DNA of 24,674 bases from Bordetella parapertussis (GTDB taxonomy: Bacteria; Pseudomonadota; Gammaproteobacteria; Burkholderiales; Burkholderiaceae): contig CAMDLJ010000003.1 of NCBI GenBank assembly GCA_945901665.1, positions 1-24,674 of the forward strand, given 5' to 3'. The notes under the pieces were generated by a model. It saw nothing but the letters and a program-made list of their open reading frames with translations, was not told where the DNA came from and ran no database searches. Every line of letters begins with the position of its first letter. The first letter of the stretch is position 1. This document shows positions 8,905-17,511 of this stretch, piece by piece. A program made the position numbers and the translations under genes.

Positions 8905-9444
8905 TCAACCCTTGGCCAAGCGGTCACAGCGGGCCATGGCCGTTTCAGTTTTGTGGCGCAAAGCGTAACCAGGTTGGCTCATGGCCCTTTGAAACTGTGG
9001 CATCGCCCGAGCTGGTTGGCCTTGCTGGCACAACCAAAGCCCCCAATTGTGCTGGAGATCGGCCAACTCGGAGCCCAAGCTCGGGTTGCGCTGGGCCAAC
9101 TTGAGGCCTTCTTCAAAGCTGTTCCTGGCCATGGCCGATTGCCCCATTTTGTCCAACACCAGCGCTTTCAAATTATGCACCGCGATCCATTGCGGGTCGG
9201 CGGCCTGGGCCTGGGCAACTTCCTGCAAGGCTATGGCGGCTTGGCCCTGTTCGTAATAGGCCTGAGCCAAGTCCAATCGGGCTTTGGCACGATTGCGTTG
9301 CACGGCATCTTTGGGTTCAAGGGTCCAGACGCCAACCGGGGCCTCTTCCATGGACAGTTGGTGGGACGCACCCATCCCACAGGCAGACAAGATGCCGGCC
9401 CCAAGACCCGCCCACCACATACCTGGCCAGGGCAATAGATTCAT
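8905..9444 (-). CDS. pilF: PilF/PilW-like TPR lipoprotein, apparently shortened
   Basis: PilF (PilW) is the outer-membrane lipoprotein pilotin that supports secretin assembly for type IV pili. The 179-residue product begins with a signal peptide ending in lipobox LSAC (Cys22). It then shows TPR-like helices such as [25 protein letters not shown] (near 54-78, listed here by its key A/L/Y pattern) and [19 protein letters not shown] near 133-151. From family knowledge PilF is usually about 250 residues with six TPRs; this one stops about where the fourth repeat should begin. The start forms a 4-base ATGA overlap with rlmN and the stop is one base from the rodZ-like start. No pilus genes are in the window, so a role in pili is inferred from family and position only. 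Confidence 0.75.
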   Translation of the reverse strand: MNLLPWPGMWWAGLGAGILSACGMGASHQLSMEEAPVGVWTLEPKDAVQRNRAKARLDLAQAYYEQGQAAIALQEVAQAQAADPQWIAVHNLKALVLDKMGQSAMARNSFEEGLKLAQRNPSLGSELADLQHNWGLWLCQQGQPARAMPQFQRAMSQPGYALRHKTETAMARCDRLAKG

Positions 9445-10571
9445 GGGCTTGTCACCACCAACGGAATGACCCGTGGATTCAACTTGCGCTGGGCCAGTTT
9501 GGTGCGGTCCACCACATCGCCAGCCAACTGCCCACAGGCAGCGTCAATATCGTCACCCCGGGTTTTGCGAACAGTGGTCACCAATCCCGCTTTTTGGAGT
9601 TGCTGCGCGAACCCTTGAACAGCCTCAACGGAAGACCGCACCAAACCTGAGGCTGGGAAAGGATTGAAAGGAATCAGGTTGAACTTGCAAGACAAACCTT
9701 GCCCGCCCACGCCGGACCTGGCAATCAGATCAATCAACAATTGGGCATGTTCGGGTTGGTCGTTCACACCCGAGAGCATGCAATATTCAAACGTGATGAA
9801 ATCGCGCGGCGCATGATCCAAATAGCGCAGGCTCGCTTGCATCAAATCGGCCAAGGGGTATTTCAAATTCAGCGGGACCAAAACATCGCGCAAAGCATCA
9901 GTGGGGGCATGCAATGACACGGCCAAGGCCACGGGACAATCGGCCCCAAGACGGTCCATCATAGGCACCACCCCAGAGGTAGAAACGGTCACGCGACGCC
10001 TGGACAGTCCATAACCATGGTCATCGAGCATGGTTTTCAATGCGGGCACGAGGGCTGAATAGTTTTGCAGCGGCTCACCCATGCCCATCATCACCACGTT
10101 GGAAATCACGCGTTCGGTACGCCCCAATTTTTGCCGCAAATGGTGTTCAGCCATCCACAACTGGGCGGTGATTTCAGCCGTCGTCAGGTTGCGACTGAAC
10201 CCCTGATGGCCCGTTGAGCAAAAACGGCAACCCACAGCGCAACCCGCTTGTGAGGAGATACAAAGGGTTCCCCTGTCAGATTCGGGGATGTAGACAGCCT
10301 CAACCGCATCACCATGGCCAACTGAAAAAAGCCACTTGATGGTGCCATCGGTCGAAGTGTGCGAACCGATGGTTTCCAAGCCTTTGACCAGCGCATGTTG
10401 TTTGAGCTTGTGGCGAAAACCCACCGCCAAATCGGTCATGAGATCAAAATTGGACTCGCCTTTTTGATGGATCCAGCGAAACAATTGCTGAGCGCGAAAG
10501 CGCTTTTCCCCCAGACCTTCACAAAAGGCCTGCAAACCATGAAGATCAAAGTCCAGTAAGTTGGTCGTCAT
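9441..10571 (-). CDS. rlmN: RlmN, dual-specificity 23S rRNA/tRNA adenine C2-methyltransferase
   Basis: RlmN is a radical SAM enzyme that methylates C2 of A2503 in 23S rRNA and A37 in some tRNAs. The 376-residue product has the radical SAM cysteines Cys111, Cys115 and Cys118 ([11 protein letters not shown]), the SAM-binding GMGEP (163-167), and the conserved C-terminal Cys346 in DIDAACGQL that carries the transferred methyl. Length is normal. The ATG at 10571 starts the typical family N-terminus; an in-frame TTG 13 codons upstream gives an untypical extension and was not used. The ribosome site is weak. It lies 43 bases after ndk and overlaps pilF by 4 bases, as in many proteobacterial ndk-rlmN-pilF/rodZ clusters. 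Confidence 0.97.
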   Translation of the reverse strand: MTTNLLDFDLHGLQAFCEGLGEKRFRAQQLFRWIHQKGESNFDLMTDLAVGFRHKLKQHALVKGLETIGSHTSTDGTIKWLFSVGHGDAVEAVYIPESDRGTLCISSQAGCAVGCRFCSTGHQGFSRNLTTAEITAQLWMAEHHLRQKLGRTERVISNVVMMGMGEPLQNYSALVPALKTMLDDHGYGLSRRRVTVSTSGVVPMMDRLGADCPVALAVSLHAPTDALRDVLVPLNLKYPLADLMQASLRYLDHAPRDFITFEYCMLSGVNDQPEHAQLLIDLIARSGVGGQGLSCKFNLIPFNPFPASGLVRSSVEAVQGFAQQLQKAGLVTTVRKTRGDDIDAACGQLAGDVVDRTKLAQRKLNPRVIPLVVTSP

Positions 10572-10614
10572 GGCTTTCAACGGGTTTGCCAATGCGTGCA
10601 AACCCGCCAATGGC

Positions 10615-11040
10615 TCATCGCGAGTAGGTGTTCATGCCCGCAAAAAAGAAAGCGATTTCAGCCTTGGCAGTGTCCGGGCCGTCTGAGCCGTGAGCCGCAT
10701 TGGCGTCGATGCTGTCCGCAAAGTCTGCACGAATGGTGCCAGGAGCGGCTTTTTTGGGGTCTGTGGCACCCATCAAATCACGGTTTTTCAAAATGGCGTT
10801 TTCGCCTTCGAGCACCTGAATCATCACAGGGCCAGAAACCATGAAATCAACCAAATCTTTGAAAAAAGGACGGTCTTTGTGGACGGCATAAAAGGCCTGG
10901 GCTTCTGCATGGGACAAATGGGCCATTCGCGACGCCACAATTTTCAAACCCGCGGCCTCGAAGCGGGCATAAATTTGGCCAATCACATTTTTGGCAACGG
11001 CATCGGGCTTGATGATGGACAGGGTGCGTTCAATCGACAT
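10615..11040 (-). CDS. ndk: Nucleoside diphosphate kinase
   Basis: Ndk transfers the gamma-phosphate between nucleoside triphosphates and diphosphates through a phospho-histidine, balancing NTP and dNTP pools. The 141-residue product is of normal bacterial length and has the active-site motif NAAHGSDG with His117, plus the N-terminal [10 protein letters not shown] typical of the family. The ATG at 11040 is backed by GAGAAA seven bases upstream. It is the first gene of the long minus-strand train that ends at hflK. The 91 bases between it and the rluB stop should hold a promoter, since the upstream region contains an AT-rich patch (TTAAAATAAT near 11084-11093), but no good -35 element is visible. 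Confidence 0.98.
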   Translation of the reverse strand: MSIERTLSIIKPDAVAKNVIGQIYARFEAAGLKIVASRMAHLSHAEAQAFYAVHKDRPFFKDLVDFMVSGPVMIQVLEGENAILKNRDLMGATDPKKAAPGTIRADFADSIDANAAHGSDGPDTAKAEIAFFFAGMNTYSR

Positions 11041-11131
11041 GACATTTCTCGGGTTATGACCAGCCAAACCGGCTGAAAAGATTGATTATTTTAACTGAGT
11101 GGCGAAAGCCCTCATGCCAGGCCTTGTACTT

Positions 11132-12313
11132 TTAGCGCCCAGCCCTGTCCTTGGCCCGAGATGGACGGGCAAGGCCCACGGGACCCTTTCTCGCACTCGG
11201 CTTGGCCTTGCGCAAGCGCCTCAAACTGTCAGCGCCAATCAAGGGCGTGACCGGGGCTGGGCGAGCCATAGAACCGCTGGCGTCATCATGGCCTTCATGG
11301 TTGGCATTTGAACCCGCAAAGTGGTGCACAGGAGAAGGCACCGGCACGGCTTTTCGCGATGGCCGAGTGGGTGGTGATGGCACAACAGCCGACGGGGGTT
11401 TCGTGCGCCCCACTCCGCCCACGGCCTGGGTCAAAGCGCGAACGTCAGTTTCGTCCAACTCCATCCAGGCCCCTCGTTTGAGCCCTTGCGGCAGAACCAT
11501 GGCGCCATAGCGAATGCGGATCAGTCGGCTCACAGCGTGTCCAAGCGACTCCAGCATCCGCCTGACTTCGCGATTGCGCCCTTCTGAAATGGTCACCCGG
11601 TACCAGCAATTGGCACCTTCCCCGCCCCCATCTTGGATCGCACCAAACCGGGCTGGTCCATCATCCAACATGACGCCATCGAGCAATTTTTGCTTTTCAA
11701 CATTGCTCAATGCCCCCAACACCCGAACGGCGTACTCGCGCTCCAGACCAAAGCGGGGGTGCATCAGTTGGTTGGCCAATTCACCGGAGCTGGTGAAAAG
11801 CAAAAGGCCTTCTGTGTTGAGGTCAAGCCGCCCCACGGCTTGCCATTTGCCCTGCCACAGCTTGGGTAATTTTCGAAACACTGTGGGCCTGTTTTGTGGG
11901 TCATCCATGGTGACCACTTCGCCCACGGGCTTATGGTATGCAATGACGCGCAAAGGCGGCGCAGCAAACCTCAATTTCAAGGGTTTGCCAGCCAACTTGA
12001 CCTGGTCCCCCACTTGCACCCGCTGACCCACATGGGCGGGCACATCGTTCACGGTGATCTTGCCTTGGGTGATCAAGGACTCCATTTCAATCCGCGAGCC
12101 CAAGCCAGCTTGGGCCAGTAATTTATGCAGCTTGGGGCTTTCAGCTTGGGGCAACAACACACGCTTTTGCGACACAACAGAAGGCGCTTGATGCTGGGCG
12201 TCAAATTCACCCGAAATCACATCTTCAAAACGGATGGAAACGGACGCCGTTTTAGCTTCCACCCTGCCTGCTGGCGACCGCTTGGAGCGGCGACCCGTGT
12301 TGTTTGCGGTCAT
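11132..12313 (-). CDS. rluB: RluB-type 23S rRNA pseudouridine synthase (RsuA family)
   Basis: RluB makes pseudouridine 2605 in 23S rRNA. The 393-residue product has a basic N-terminal tail, an S4 RNA-binding domain (about 59-105), and the RsuA-family catalytic domain with the active Asp164 in GRLDLNTEGLLLF. Later motifs include REYAVRV (192-198) and EGRNREVRRMLE (244-255). From about residue 300 the chain becomes a long Pro/Arg/Lys-rich tail, probably disordered, of a kind often seen in betaproteobacterial RluB. The ATG at 12313 overlaps the scpB stop by ATGA. The scpB-rluB pair is a common arrangement. RluE/RsuA are related alternatives, but length, tail and neighbours favour RluB. Confidence 0.93.
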   Translation of the reverse strand: MTANNTGRRSKRSPAGRVEAKTASVSIRFEDVISGEFDAQHQAPSVVSQKRVLLPQAESPKLHKLLAQAGLGSRIEMESLITQGKITVNDVPAHVGQRVQVGDQVKLAGKPLKLRFAAPPLRVIAYHKPVGEVVTMDDPQNRPTVFRKLPKLWQGKWQAVGRLDLNTEGLLLFTSSGELANQLMHPRFGLEREYAVRVLGALSNVEKQKLLDGVMLDDGPARFGAIQDGGGEGANCWYRVTISEGRNREVRRMLESLGHAVSRLIRIRYGAMVLPQGLKRGAWMELDETDVRALTQAVGGVGRTKPPSAVVPSPPTRPSRKAVPVPSPVHHFAGSNANHEGHDDASGSMARPAPVTPLIGADSLRRLRKAKPSARKGPVGLARPSRAKDRAGR

Positions 12314-12939
12314 GATGGGGGAAGATCCTGATCTTCTGTGGCTTCAAGCACTTGCTCGGCATGCTCCAAGCTGAGTTGCAAGGTATCACCGTTTGCTTCC
12401 AGCACCGCCAGTGCATCCAAGGGGTTGTGCGGATTTTCCAGTCCAGGCAATTGGTCCAAGGAAGTCAGTCCCAGATCATCCAAAAACTGTCGCGTGGTGG
12501 CATACAACGCTGGACGACCCACCGACTCACGGTGCCCAATGACCTCAACCCAACCTCGGTCTTCAAGCTGTTTGATCACCATGGAATTGATGGTCACGCC
12601 TCGAATGTCCTCCATATCCCCACGGGTGGCTGGCTGACGATAGGCAATGATGGCCAGGGTTTCCATGGCGGCACGAGAATATTTGGGCGGTTTTTCTGGG
12701 TGAAGGCGGTCCAAAAAGACCCTCATCTCAGGCCTGCTTTGAAAGCGCCAGCCCGAGGCCACTTGAACCAGCTCTGCACCACGCTGTACCCAATCGAGCT
12801 GCAGATCTGACAGCAAACCTTTGATGGTGTCCATGCCCAGCTGATCTTGAAAAAGCGCGCTCAGCTCCCTGGCCGCAAGCGGCTGCTGGGTGCAGATCAA
12901 AGCAGTTTCAAGGACACGTTTGGCATCCGATGTGTTCAT
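12310..12939 (-). CDS. scpB: ScpB, chromosome segregation and condensation protein
   Basis: ScpB is the winged-helix kite subunit of the SMC-ScpAB condensin-like complex. The 209-residue product starts with the family pattern AKRVLETALIC and contains the well-conserved core PKYSRAAMETLAIIAYRQ followed by RGDMEDIRGV (about 98-126), then VGRPALYATT and the FLDDLGL segment. The ATG at 12939 matches the family start, but it is preceded by a C-rich run with no Shine-Dalgarno sequence. The open frame extends further upstream without a better start. It overlaps rluB by 4 bases. scpA is not in the window. The 79 bases to the rluD stop may carry a promoter, but none is clear. Confidence 0.95.
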   Translation of the reverse strand: MNTSDAKRVLETALICTQQPLAARELSALFQDQLGMDTIKGLLSDLQLDWVQRGAELVQVASGWRFQSRPEMRVFLDRLHPEKPPKYSRAAMETLAIIAYRQPATRGDMEDIRGVTINSMVIKQLEDRGWVEVIGHRESVGRPALYATTRQFLDDLGLTSLDQLPGLENPHNPLDALAVLEANGDTLQLSLEHAEQVLEATEDQDLPPS

Positions 12940-13018
12940 GGGGGGTGGCGGCAAAAACCGTGAAAAAGATAACTTAAGTGTCTTCAAAAGCCGAGGACAT
13001 GGCTCAAACAAATGAGGG

Positions 13019-14026
13019 CTAATTGTAACTGAGGCCCATGGCAGAAACAGCCTGGCGCATGTCTGGTGGCAATGGCAATTGCCACTCGCAAGTATCACCT
13101 GTCATGGGGTGGATGAACCCAAGTTTATGGGCATGCAAGGCTTGGCGCTGTATGTCTGAATTTACTTTTCCACCGTAAAGCGTATCGCCAACCAGTGGGT
13201 GACCCAAATGGGACAGATGGACCCGAATTTGATGGGTTCTTCCCGTAGACAAGGTGCAGTGAAGCAAACTGACATCCTCGTTTCGATCCAAACAGGTCAC
13301 GTGGGTTTGAGCGACTTTTCCGGAATGCCGCGACAAGTCCACCACCGCCATGCGCAAACGTTGGCGCGGATCTCTTCCAATCGGCAAATCAACATCTCGC
13401 CCACCACCTTGCCAAGATCGGTGGGTCAAAGCCAAATACTGCCGCTGCACCTGACGCTTAGAAATCAAACTGACCAAAGCATCCATGCAAGCACGGCTGC
13501 GCGCAATGACCATCAAACCACTGGTGTCTTTGTCCAATCGGTGAACGATGCCCGCCCTGGGAGTGAGCCAAGAAGATGCGTCCAAAGCCAATAGGCCATT
13601 GAGCAAGGTACCCGACCAATTCCCCGGTGCGGGATGAACCACCAATCCAGCAGGCTTGCAAATCACGCGCAAATGTTCATCCACATAAACGGTCTCAATC
13701 GCCATCTCTTGCGCTTGAAAGGCCTGGCTTTGCAATGTCGGCCTGATCTCTACTTCAAACCCTTGCCCAGACTTGACTTTGGAAGATGGTTTGAATTGGG
13801 CGAAACCCTCCAAGGGGCGAACCCTTTGGTCTGCAATGAGCTGACCGACAAAGCTGCGAGAGAAATCTTTCAGCGCTTGGGACAATGCCAAATCAAAACG
13901 CATGCCATGTTGATCGGGGGTGATGCGTATTTGCCTCCATTCAACCTCTGTCCCCTCAGGGTCAGGGCCATCCAACAAGTCCTCATCCCCCATGGCCTCT
14001 GTGGCGGGCGTGCTGGGGTTGGACAT
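13019..14026 (-). CDS. rluD: RluD-type 23S rRNA pseudouridine synthase
   Basis: RluD makes the pseudouridines of helix 69 in 23S rRNA (1911, 1915, 1917), needed for normal ribosome function. The 335-residue product has an S4-like domain near 40-95 and the RluA-family catalytic motif GIVHRLDKDTSGLMV, with Asp165 as the active residue, then TGRTHQIRVH further on. The ATG at 14026 was chosen as the likeliest start; a TTG at 14056 would add ten residues. Neither has a visible ribosome site, so the gene may have a very short or absent leader. It is divergent from bamD with 39 bases between starts; the rluD/bamD back-to-back pair is conserved in proteobacteria and supports RluD rather than RluC. 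Confidence 0.94.
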   Translation of the reverse strand: MSNPSTPATEAMGDEDLLDGPDPEGTEVEWRQIRITPDQHGMRFDLALSQALKDFSRSFVGQLIADQRVRPLEGFAQFKPSSKVKSGQGFEVEIRPTLQSQAFQAQEMAIETVYVDEHLRVICKPAGLVVHPAPGNWSGTLLNGLLALDASSWLTPRAGIVHRLDKDTSGLMVIARSRACMDALVSLISKRQVQRQYLALTHRSWQGGGRDVDLPIGRDPRQRLRMAVVDLSRHSGKVAQTHVTCLDRNEDVSLLHCTLSTGRTHQIRVHLSHLGHPLVGDTLYGGKVNSDIQRQALHAHKLGFIHPMTGDTCEWQLPLPPDMRQAVSAMGLSYN

Positions 14027-14065
14027 GATCGATAATGTGCTGGTAGAGATAGACAAGGTGTATGA

Positions 14066-14878
14066 ATGTTGAGATTACTTAGATTATCAAGCTTAATCGC
14101 CCTGTTGTGGCTGGTGGCGGGATGCGCTTCGAATAACGACCCCACGGCTGGGTGGACCGTTGAAAAACTGCACGAAGAGGCCAAGAGTGAAATGGCTGCT
14201 GGTGCCTACGAAAAGGCCATTGGCCTTTATGACAAGCTCGAGGGGCGTGCTGCTGGCACAGTTTTGTCGCAACAGGCACAACTTGAAAAGGCATTTGCGC
14301 AGTTTAAAAACAACGAACCCATTTTGGCAGTGGCCACTTTAGATCGGTTCATTCGCCTCAACCCTGTCAACCCCGCTTTGGATTACGCCCTGTACCTGAA
14401 AGGCACTATCAATTTCAATGACGACTTGGGTTTGCTGGGTGGCATTTTGAAGCCTGATTTGTCGGAGCGCGATCAAATGGCCGCCCGCCAATCATTCGAA
14501 GCCTTCAAAGAGTTGGTGACACGCTTTCCTGACTCTCGCTACGCCGCTGATTCCATTGCCCGCATGCAGTACATCGTCAATACCTTGGCCAGGTCTGAGC
14601 TGAATGTGGCCAAATACTATTTGAGAACGGGTGCTTGTGTGGCTGCAGTGAACCGGGCTCAAACTGTGGTGCAAGACTTCCCGACGTCTGAATCCATTGA
14701 GGAAGCTTTGGGCATTTTGATGCGCTGCTACGACACCCTGGGCCTGAGTGCCTTACGAGATGACAACAAGCGAATATTGGAGAAGAATTTCCCCAACAGC
14801 CCTTTGTTGGGAAAACCCATTGTGAAAGTCGCCCCCTCAGCAGACCCTCTTAAGAAGCCTTGGTGGAAACTGTGGTGA
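14066..14878 (+). CDS. bamD: BamD, essential outer-membrane assembly lipoprotein
   Basis: BamD is the essential TPR lipoprotein of the BAM complex, bridging BamA and BamCE. The 270-residue product has a short signal peptide with lipobox LVAGC (Cys20) followed by five TPR-like helical pairs, including YEKAIGLYDKLEGR, SFEAFKELVTRFPDSRYA and VNRAQTVVQDFPTSE. Its C-terminal KKPWWKLW is like other betaproteobacterial BamD. The ATG at 14066 has AAGGTG five bases upstream. It is the only plus-strand gene in the window. Its last 29 bases overlap the 3' end of the convergent yoaA gene, and a TGGTGA/TCACCA hairpin (14873-14887) spans its stop codon. Confidence 0.96.
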   Translation: MLRLLRLSSLIALLWLVAGCASNNDPTAGWTVEKLHEEAKSEMAAGAYEKAIGLYDKLEGRAAGTVLSQQAQLEKAFAQFKNNEPILAVATLDRFIRLNPVNPALDYALYLKGTINFNDDLGLLGGILKPDLSERDQMAARQSFEAFKELVTRFPDSRYAADSIARMQYIVNTLARSELNVAKYYLRTGACVAAVNRAQTVVQDFPTSESIEEALGILMRCYDTLGLSALRDDNKRILEKNFPNSPLLGKPIVKVAPSADPLKKPWWKLW

Positions 14879-16916
14879 TGTTCACCAGCGCATCCCAGAA
14901 ATCCTCGGTCTGGGCAATCTGCTGCATCATCGGCAACGCAGCCAATATACGCCGCCCATAAGTGGCACTCAGCAAGCGGTTGTCCGCTATCAATAAACCA
15001 CCCCGGTCGGTTTCGTGTCGAATCAAACGCCCCGCACCTTGTTTCAGTGCCACGATGGCCTCCGGCAAGGAATGATATGAAAAAGCATTTTTTCCTTGTG
15101 CCTGTAGCCTAATGCCCCTGGCTTTGACCAGCGGGTCACCGGGGGAGGGAAAAGGCAATTTATCAATGATCAGCAATTGCAAAGCTTGACCAGGGACATC
15201 AAAGCCCTCCCAAAAGCTGGCCGAGGCCACCAATACACATCCTGGTGCACCCCCATCACTGCCTTGACGAAAACGCTCCATCAACCTTCTTTTAGGCCAT
15301 TGACCTTGTAGCAATACTTCGATGCCCGAAACATCCGACAGCACTTGGGTGATTTCCTCTCCAATCACAGACAAAGCTTTCAAGCTGGTGGTCAAGACCA
15401 ACGTGCGGCCACCCAATCGGAGAGCACCTTCTGCTGCGAGTTTGGCCACCGCCAAACTGTGATTGGGATCGATTGGCTTGGGAAAGTTCGCAGGTATGTG
15501 CAACAACGCTTGATGCTGATAATCAAAAGGGCTGGCAACGCGCATGACTGTTGCGTTGCTCAAACCGATGGGCTCGGTGAACCAGTTTAACGAAGGCTCA
15601 TCGCCCAAGGTGGCCGAAGTGAAGATCCAAGTTTTGGGCAACATCCCCTCGCTGGCGTTTGGCGAAGCTTTGTTTAACTCCGTGCTGAAAGCATCCGCAA
15701 TGTCCAACGGTGATTCAACGCATTTGATTTGCCCTGAAGCTTCAACCCAACGCACGGCGGTAGCCTCAGCGGGTTGTAAAAACTGATCCACCCTGCGCGC
15801 CAATTCGTTGGCCCGTTCATACAAGCGAATGAAGTCGGGGGCGATTTCGCTCACAGAATCCAAAGCCAATATCAAATGGGACAAAGCCGCCCCCACATCT
15901 TGCATGACTTGCTGCCAGTGTTGTGGGTGGCAACCCAGTGGAGAAGTTTGATCCCAGCCCAGTCGACCCCCTGGAACTTGTTGGGGCAGGGACAGCCGCC
16001 AATCACGGGCGGCTTTTTCCAAACTGCTGCACAAACCATTCCAATCGGCCAATCCACGCGCCATTTGCAATCCGGCGATCAACACATCACGCCGCAAGTC
16101 GATCAGTTGGGCGCTCGACAAGTCTTTGCCCAAAAACGCCACACCCGTTTCATTCAACTGGTGCGCCTCATCAAAAACGACTACCCGGGCAGAAGGCAAT
16201 AACTCCGACATGGAGGCTTCGCGAACGGCCATGTCGGCAAAAAACAAATGGTGATTGACCACCACCACATCTGCAGCCATGGCTTTGCGCCTGGCCTCCA
16301 ATACATGGCAAGACCTGAAATCGGGACAGTTAGACCCCAAGCAATTTTCCCGCGTAGACGTCACCATGGGAATGATGGGAGAACGGTCGTCCAAACCGTC
16401 CACCTCGGCTAAATCGCCTGTCTGGGTTTGTTGCGCCCACTGGACAATGATGGACATGTGTGCTCGACCATTGCGGTCTGCATGCGCTTCTTGCCCCATG
16501 TGCTGGCGCATGCGATGGGTGCACAAATAGTTGGATCTACCTTTTAACAATGCCAATCGAATGGGTAGGCCCAGCGCATCAATCAATGTCGGCAAGTCAC
16601 GGTCGAAAAGTTGATCCTGCAAAGCTTTTGTGGCGGTGGAGAGCAAAATTCGCTCTCCACTCATCAAGGCCGGGACCAAATAAGCATAGGTTTTTCCCAC
16701 ACCGGTACCCGCTTCAATCACCAACGAGCCGCCCTGCTCAATTTGGCGGGCCACTGCCAAAGCCATATCTGTCTGCCCGTCTCTGACGAGAAAATGTCCT
16801 GGCATCCTAGACATTAAACCGTTGACGCCAAAGGCCGCTGCCACTTGTTCTGTCAGTGATGTGTGCGCATGAGTTTGGGGTCCAGAGTGGTGCTGGAAAT
16901 TTGACGCCTCGGTCAT
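14850..16916 (-). CDS. yoaA: YoaA-type XPD-family iron-sulfur DNA helicase
   Basis: This is a superfamily 2 DNA helicase of the DinG/YoaA/XPD group, acting in DNA repair. In E. coli YoaA works with the Pol III chi subunit. The 688-residue product has Walker A AGTGVGKT (69-76), four cysteines for a [4Fe-4S] cluster (Cys132, Cys192, Cys197, Cys203), the DEAH box FDEAH (248-252) and C-terminal motif VI near GAGRLIRHETDRGG. The wording around the cluster (ENCLGSNCPDF, and VVVVNHHLF after it) resembles YoaA more than DinG, hence the call; databases may label it dinG. The ATG at 16916 overlaps the stop of the frameshifted gene upstream by 4 bases (ATGA). Its 3' end overlaps bamD on the other strand by 29 bases. 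Confidence 0.92.
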   Translation of the reverse strand: MTEASNFQHHSGPQTHAHTSLTEQVAAAFGVNGLMSRMPGHFLVRDGQTDMALAVARQIEQGGSLVIEAGTGVGKTYAYLVPALMSGERILLSTATKALQDQLFDRDLPTLIDALGLPIRLALLKGRSNYLCTHRMRQHMGQEAHADRNGRAHMSIIVQWAQQTQTGDLAEVDGLDDRSPIIPMVTSTRENCLGSNCPDFRSCHVLEARRKAMAADVVVVNHHLFFADMAVREASMSELLPSARVVVFDEAHQLNETGVAFLGKDLSSAQLIDLRRDVLIAGLQMARGLADWNGLCSSLEKAARDWRLSLPQQVPGGRLGWDQTSPLGCHPQHWQQVMQDVGAALSHLILALDSVSEIAPDFIRLYERANELARRVDQFLQPAEATAVRWVEASGQIKCVESPLDIADAFSTELNKASPNASEGMLPKTWIFTSATLGDEPSLNWFTEPIGLSNATVMRVASPFDYQHQALLHIPANFPKPIDPNHSLAVAKLAAEGALRLGGRTLVLTTSLKALSVIGEEITQVLSDVSGIEVLLQGQWPKRRLMERFRQGSDGGAPGCVLVASASFWEGFDVPGQALQLLIIDKLPFPSPGDPLVKARGIRLQAQGKNAFSYHSLPEAIVALKQGAGRLIRHETDRGGLLIADNRLLSATYGRRILAALPMMQQIAQTEDFWDALVNITTVSTKAS

Positions 16917-17511
16917 GGTGTTTTTAAGACCGCAAGGACATGCCAACCCTTTTCATCCGACCAATGCATTTCAACTGCATCGGGATGTTGCTGAGCGCTA
17001 AGTTGTTTTTCTTCAAACCTCTTGCGCTGAGCCGGCTCTTTTATTGGAGATTTCAGTTGGGTTTCAGCGCCTGGCTCAGCGCAAACCATTTTCTTCGCAG
17101 AAAAAGACGTCTTGACTTCGGTCAACGGTTGGGGTTGCGCTGTGCTTGCAACATCATTGGGAAACGTTGGCGCCTTCATGACCAGACTTTGCATTTTTTC
17201 TTGGGTGCTTTGTAAACGAGCCTGTTGTATTGGTTCGGCTTCGCTTTTTTTGAGGGGGCCCAATTCAGCATTGAGAACCCCATTGGCGACATACTTGCAA
17301 TCAGATACCGAAAATTCTGACAACACAGCCGCAATGAATTTTCATATTTTTCATGTGCAGCCAGTCGTTGTACAAAATAGTCGCTCACCTGTGCAATGGG
17401 CGATTCGCACCCAACCAAGACAGGGCATATCAAATCAAGGCCAAAGGCCAGCCAACGGCCCTTGTAGGCCGGCTTCAAGGCTGCAACTTCAGGTGAGTGC
17501 CGTGTCGACAA
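16913..17511 (-). pseudogene. Unrecognised gene between zapE and yoaA, apparently split by a one-base frameshift
   Basis: I do not recognise this protein. Two overlapping frames share the locus: a 111-codon frame from TTG 17511 to the stop at 17176, and a 137-codon frame from GTG 17326 to the stop at 16913. Adding one base to the AAAA run at 17339-17342 joins them into a 199-residue protein that reads smoothly across the joint (AAHEKYE then KFIAAVLSEFSV). The first 80 or so residues look folded (GRWLAFGLDLICPVLVG, SDYFVQRLAAHEKYE, CKYVANGVLNAELG). The middle is charged and low in order, and the end (MHWSDEKGWHVLAVLKTP) looks conserved. The TTG start has an excellent GGAGAGG site and overlaps the zapE stop by 23 bases; the stop overlaps the yoaA start by 4. 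This suggests a coupled three-gene operon. It could be a true mutation, a sequencing error in a homopolymer, or recoding. Confidence 0.7.

Noticed and set aside
16913..17326. The 137-codon frame as an independent small gene
   Set aside because: Its GTG start has no ribosome site, and the sense of the protein continues upstream in the same frame to the A-run, where it meets the other half.
17176..17511. Programmed -1 frameshifting as the explanation for the zapE-yoaA gene
   Set aside because: No classic slippery heptamer or following structure is seen at the A-run. A simple one-base loss or a sequencing error is more economical, though recoding is not strictly excluded.
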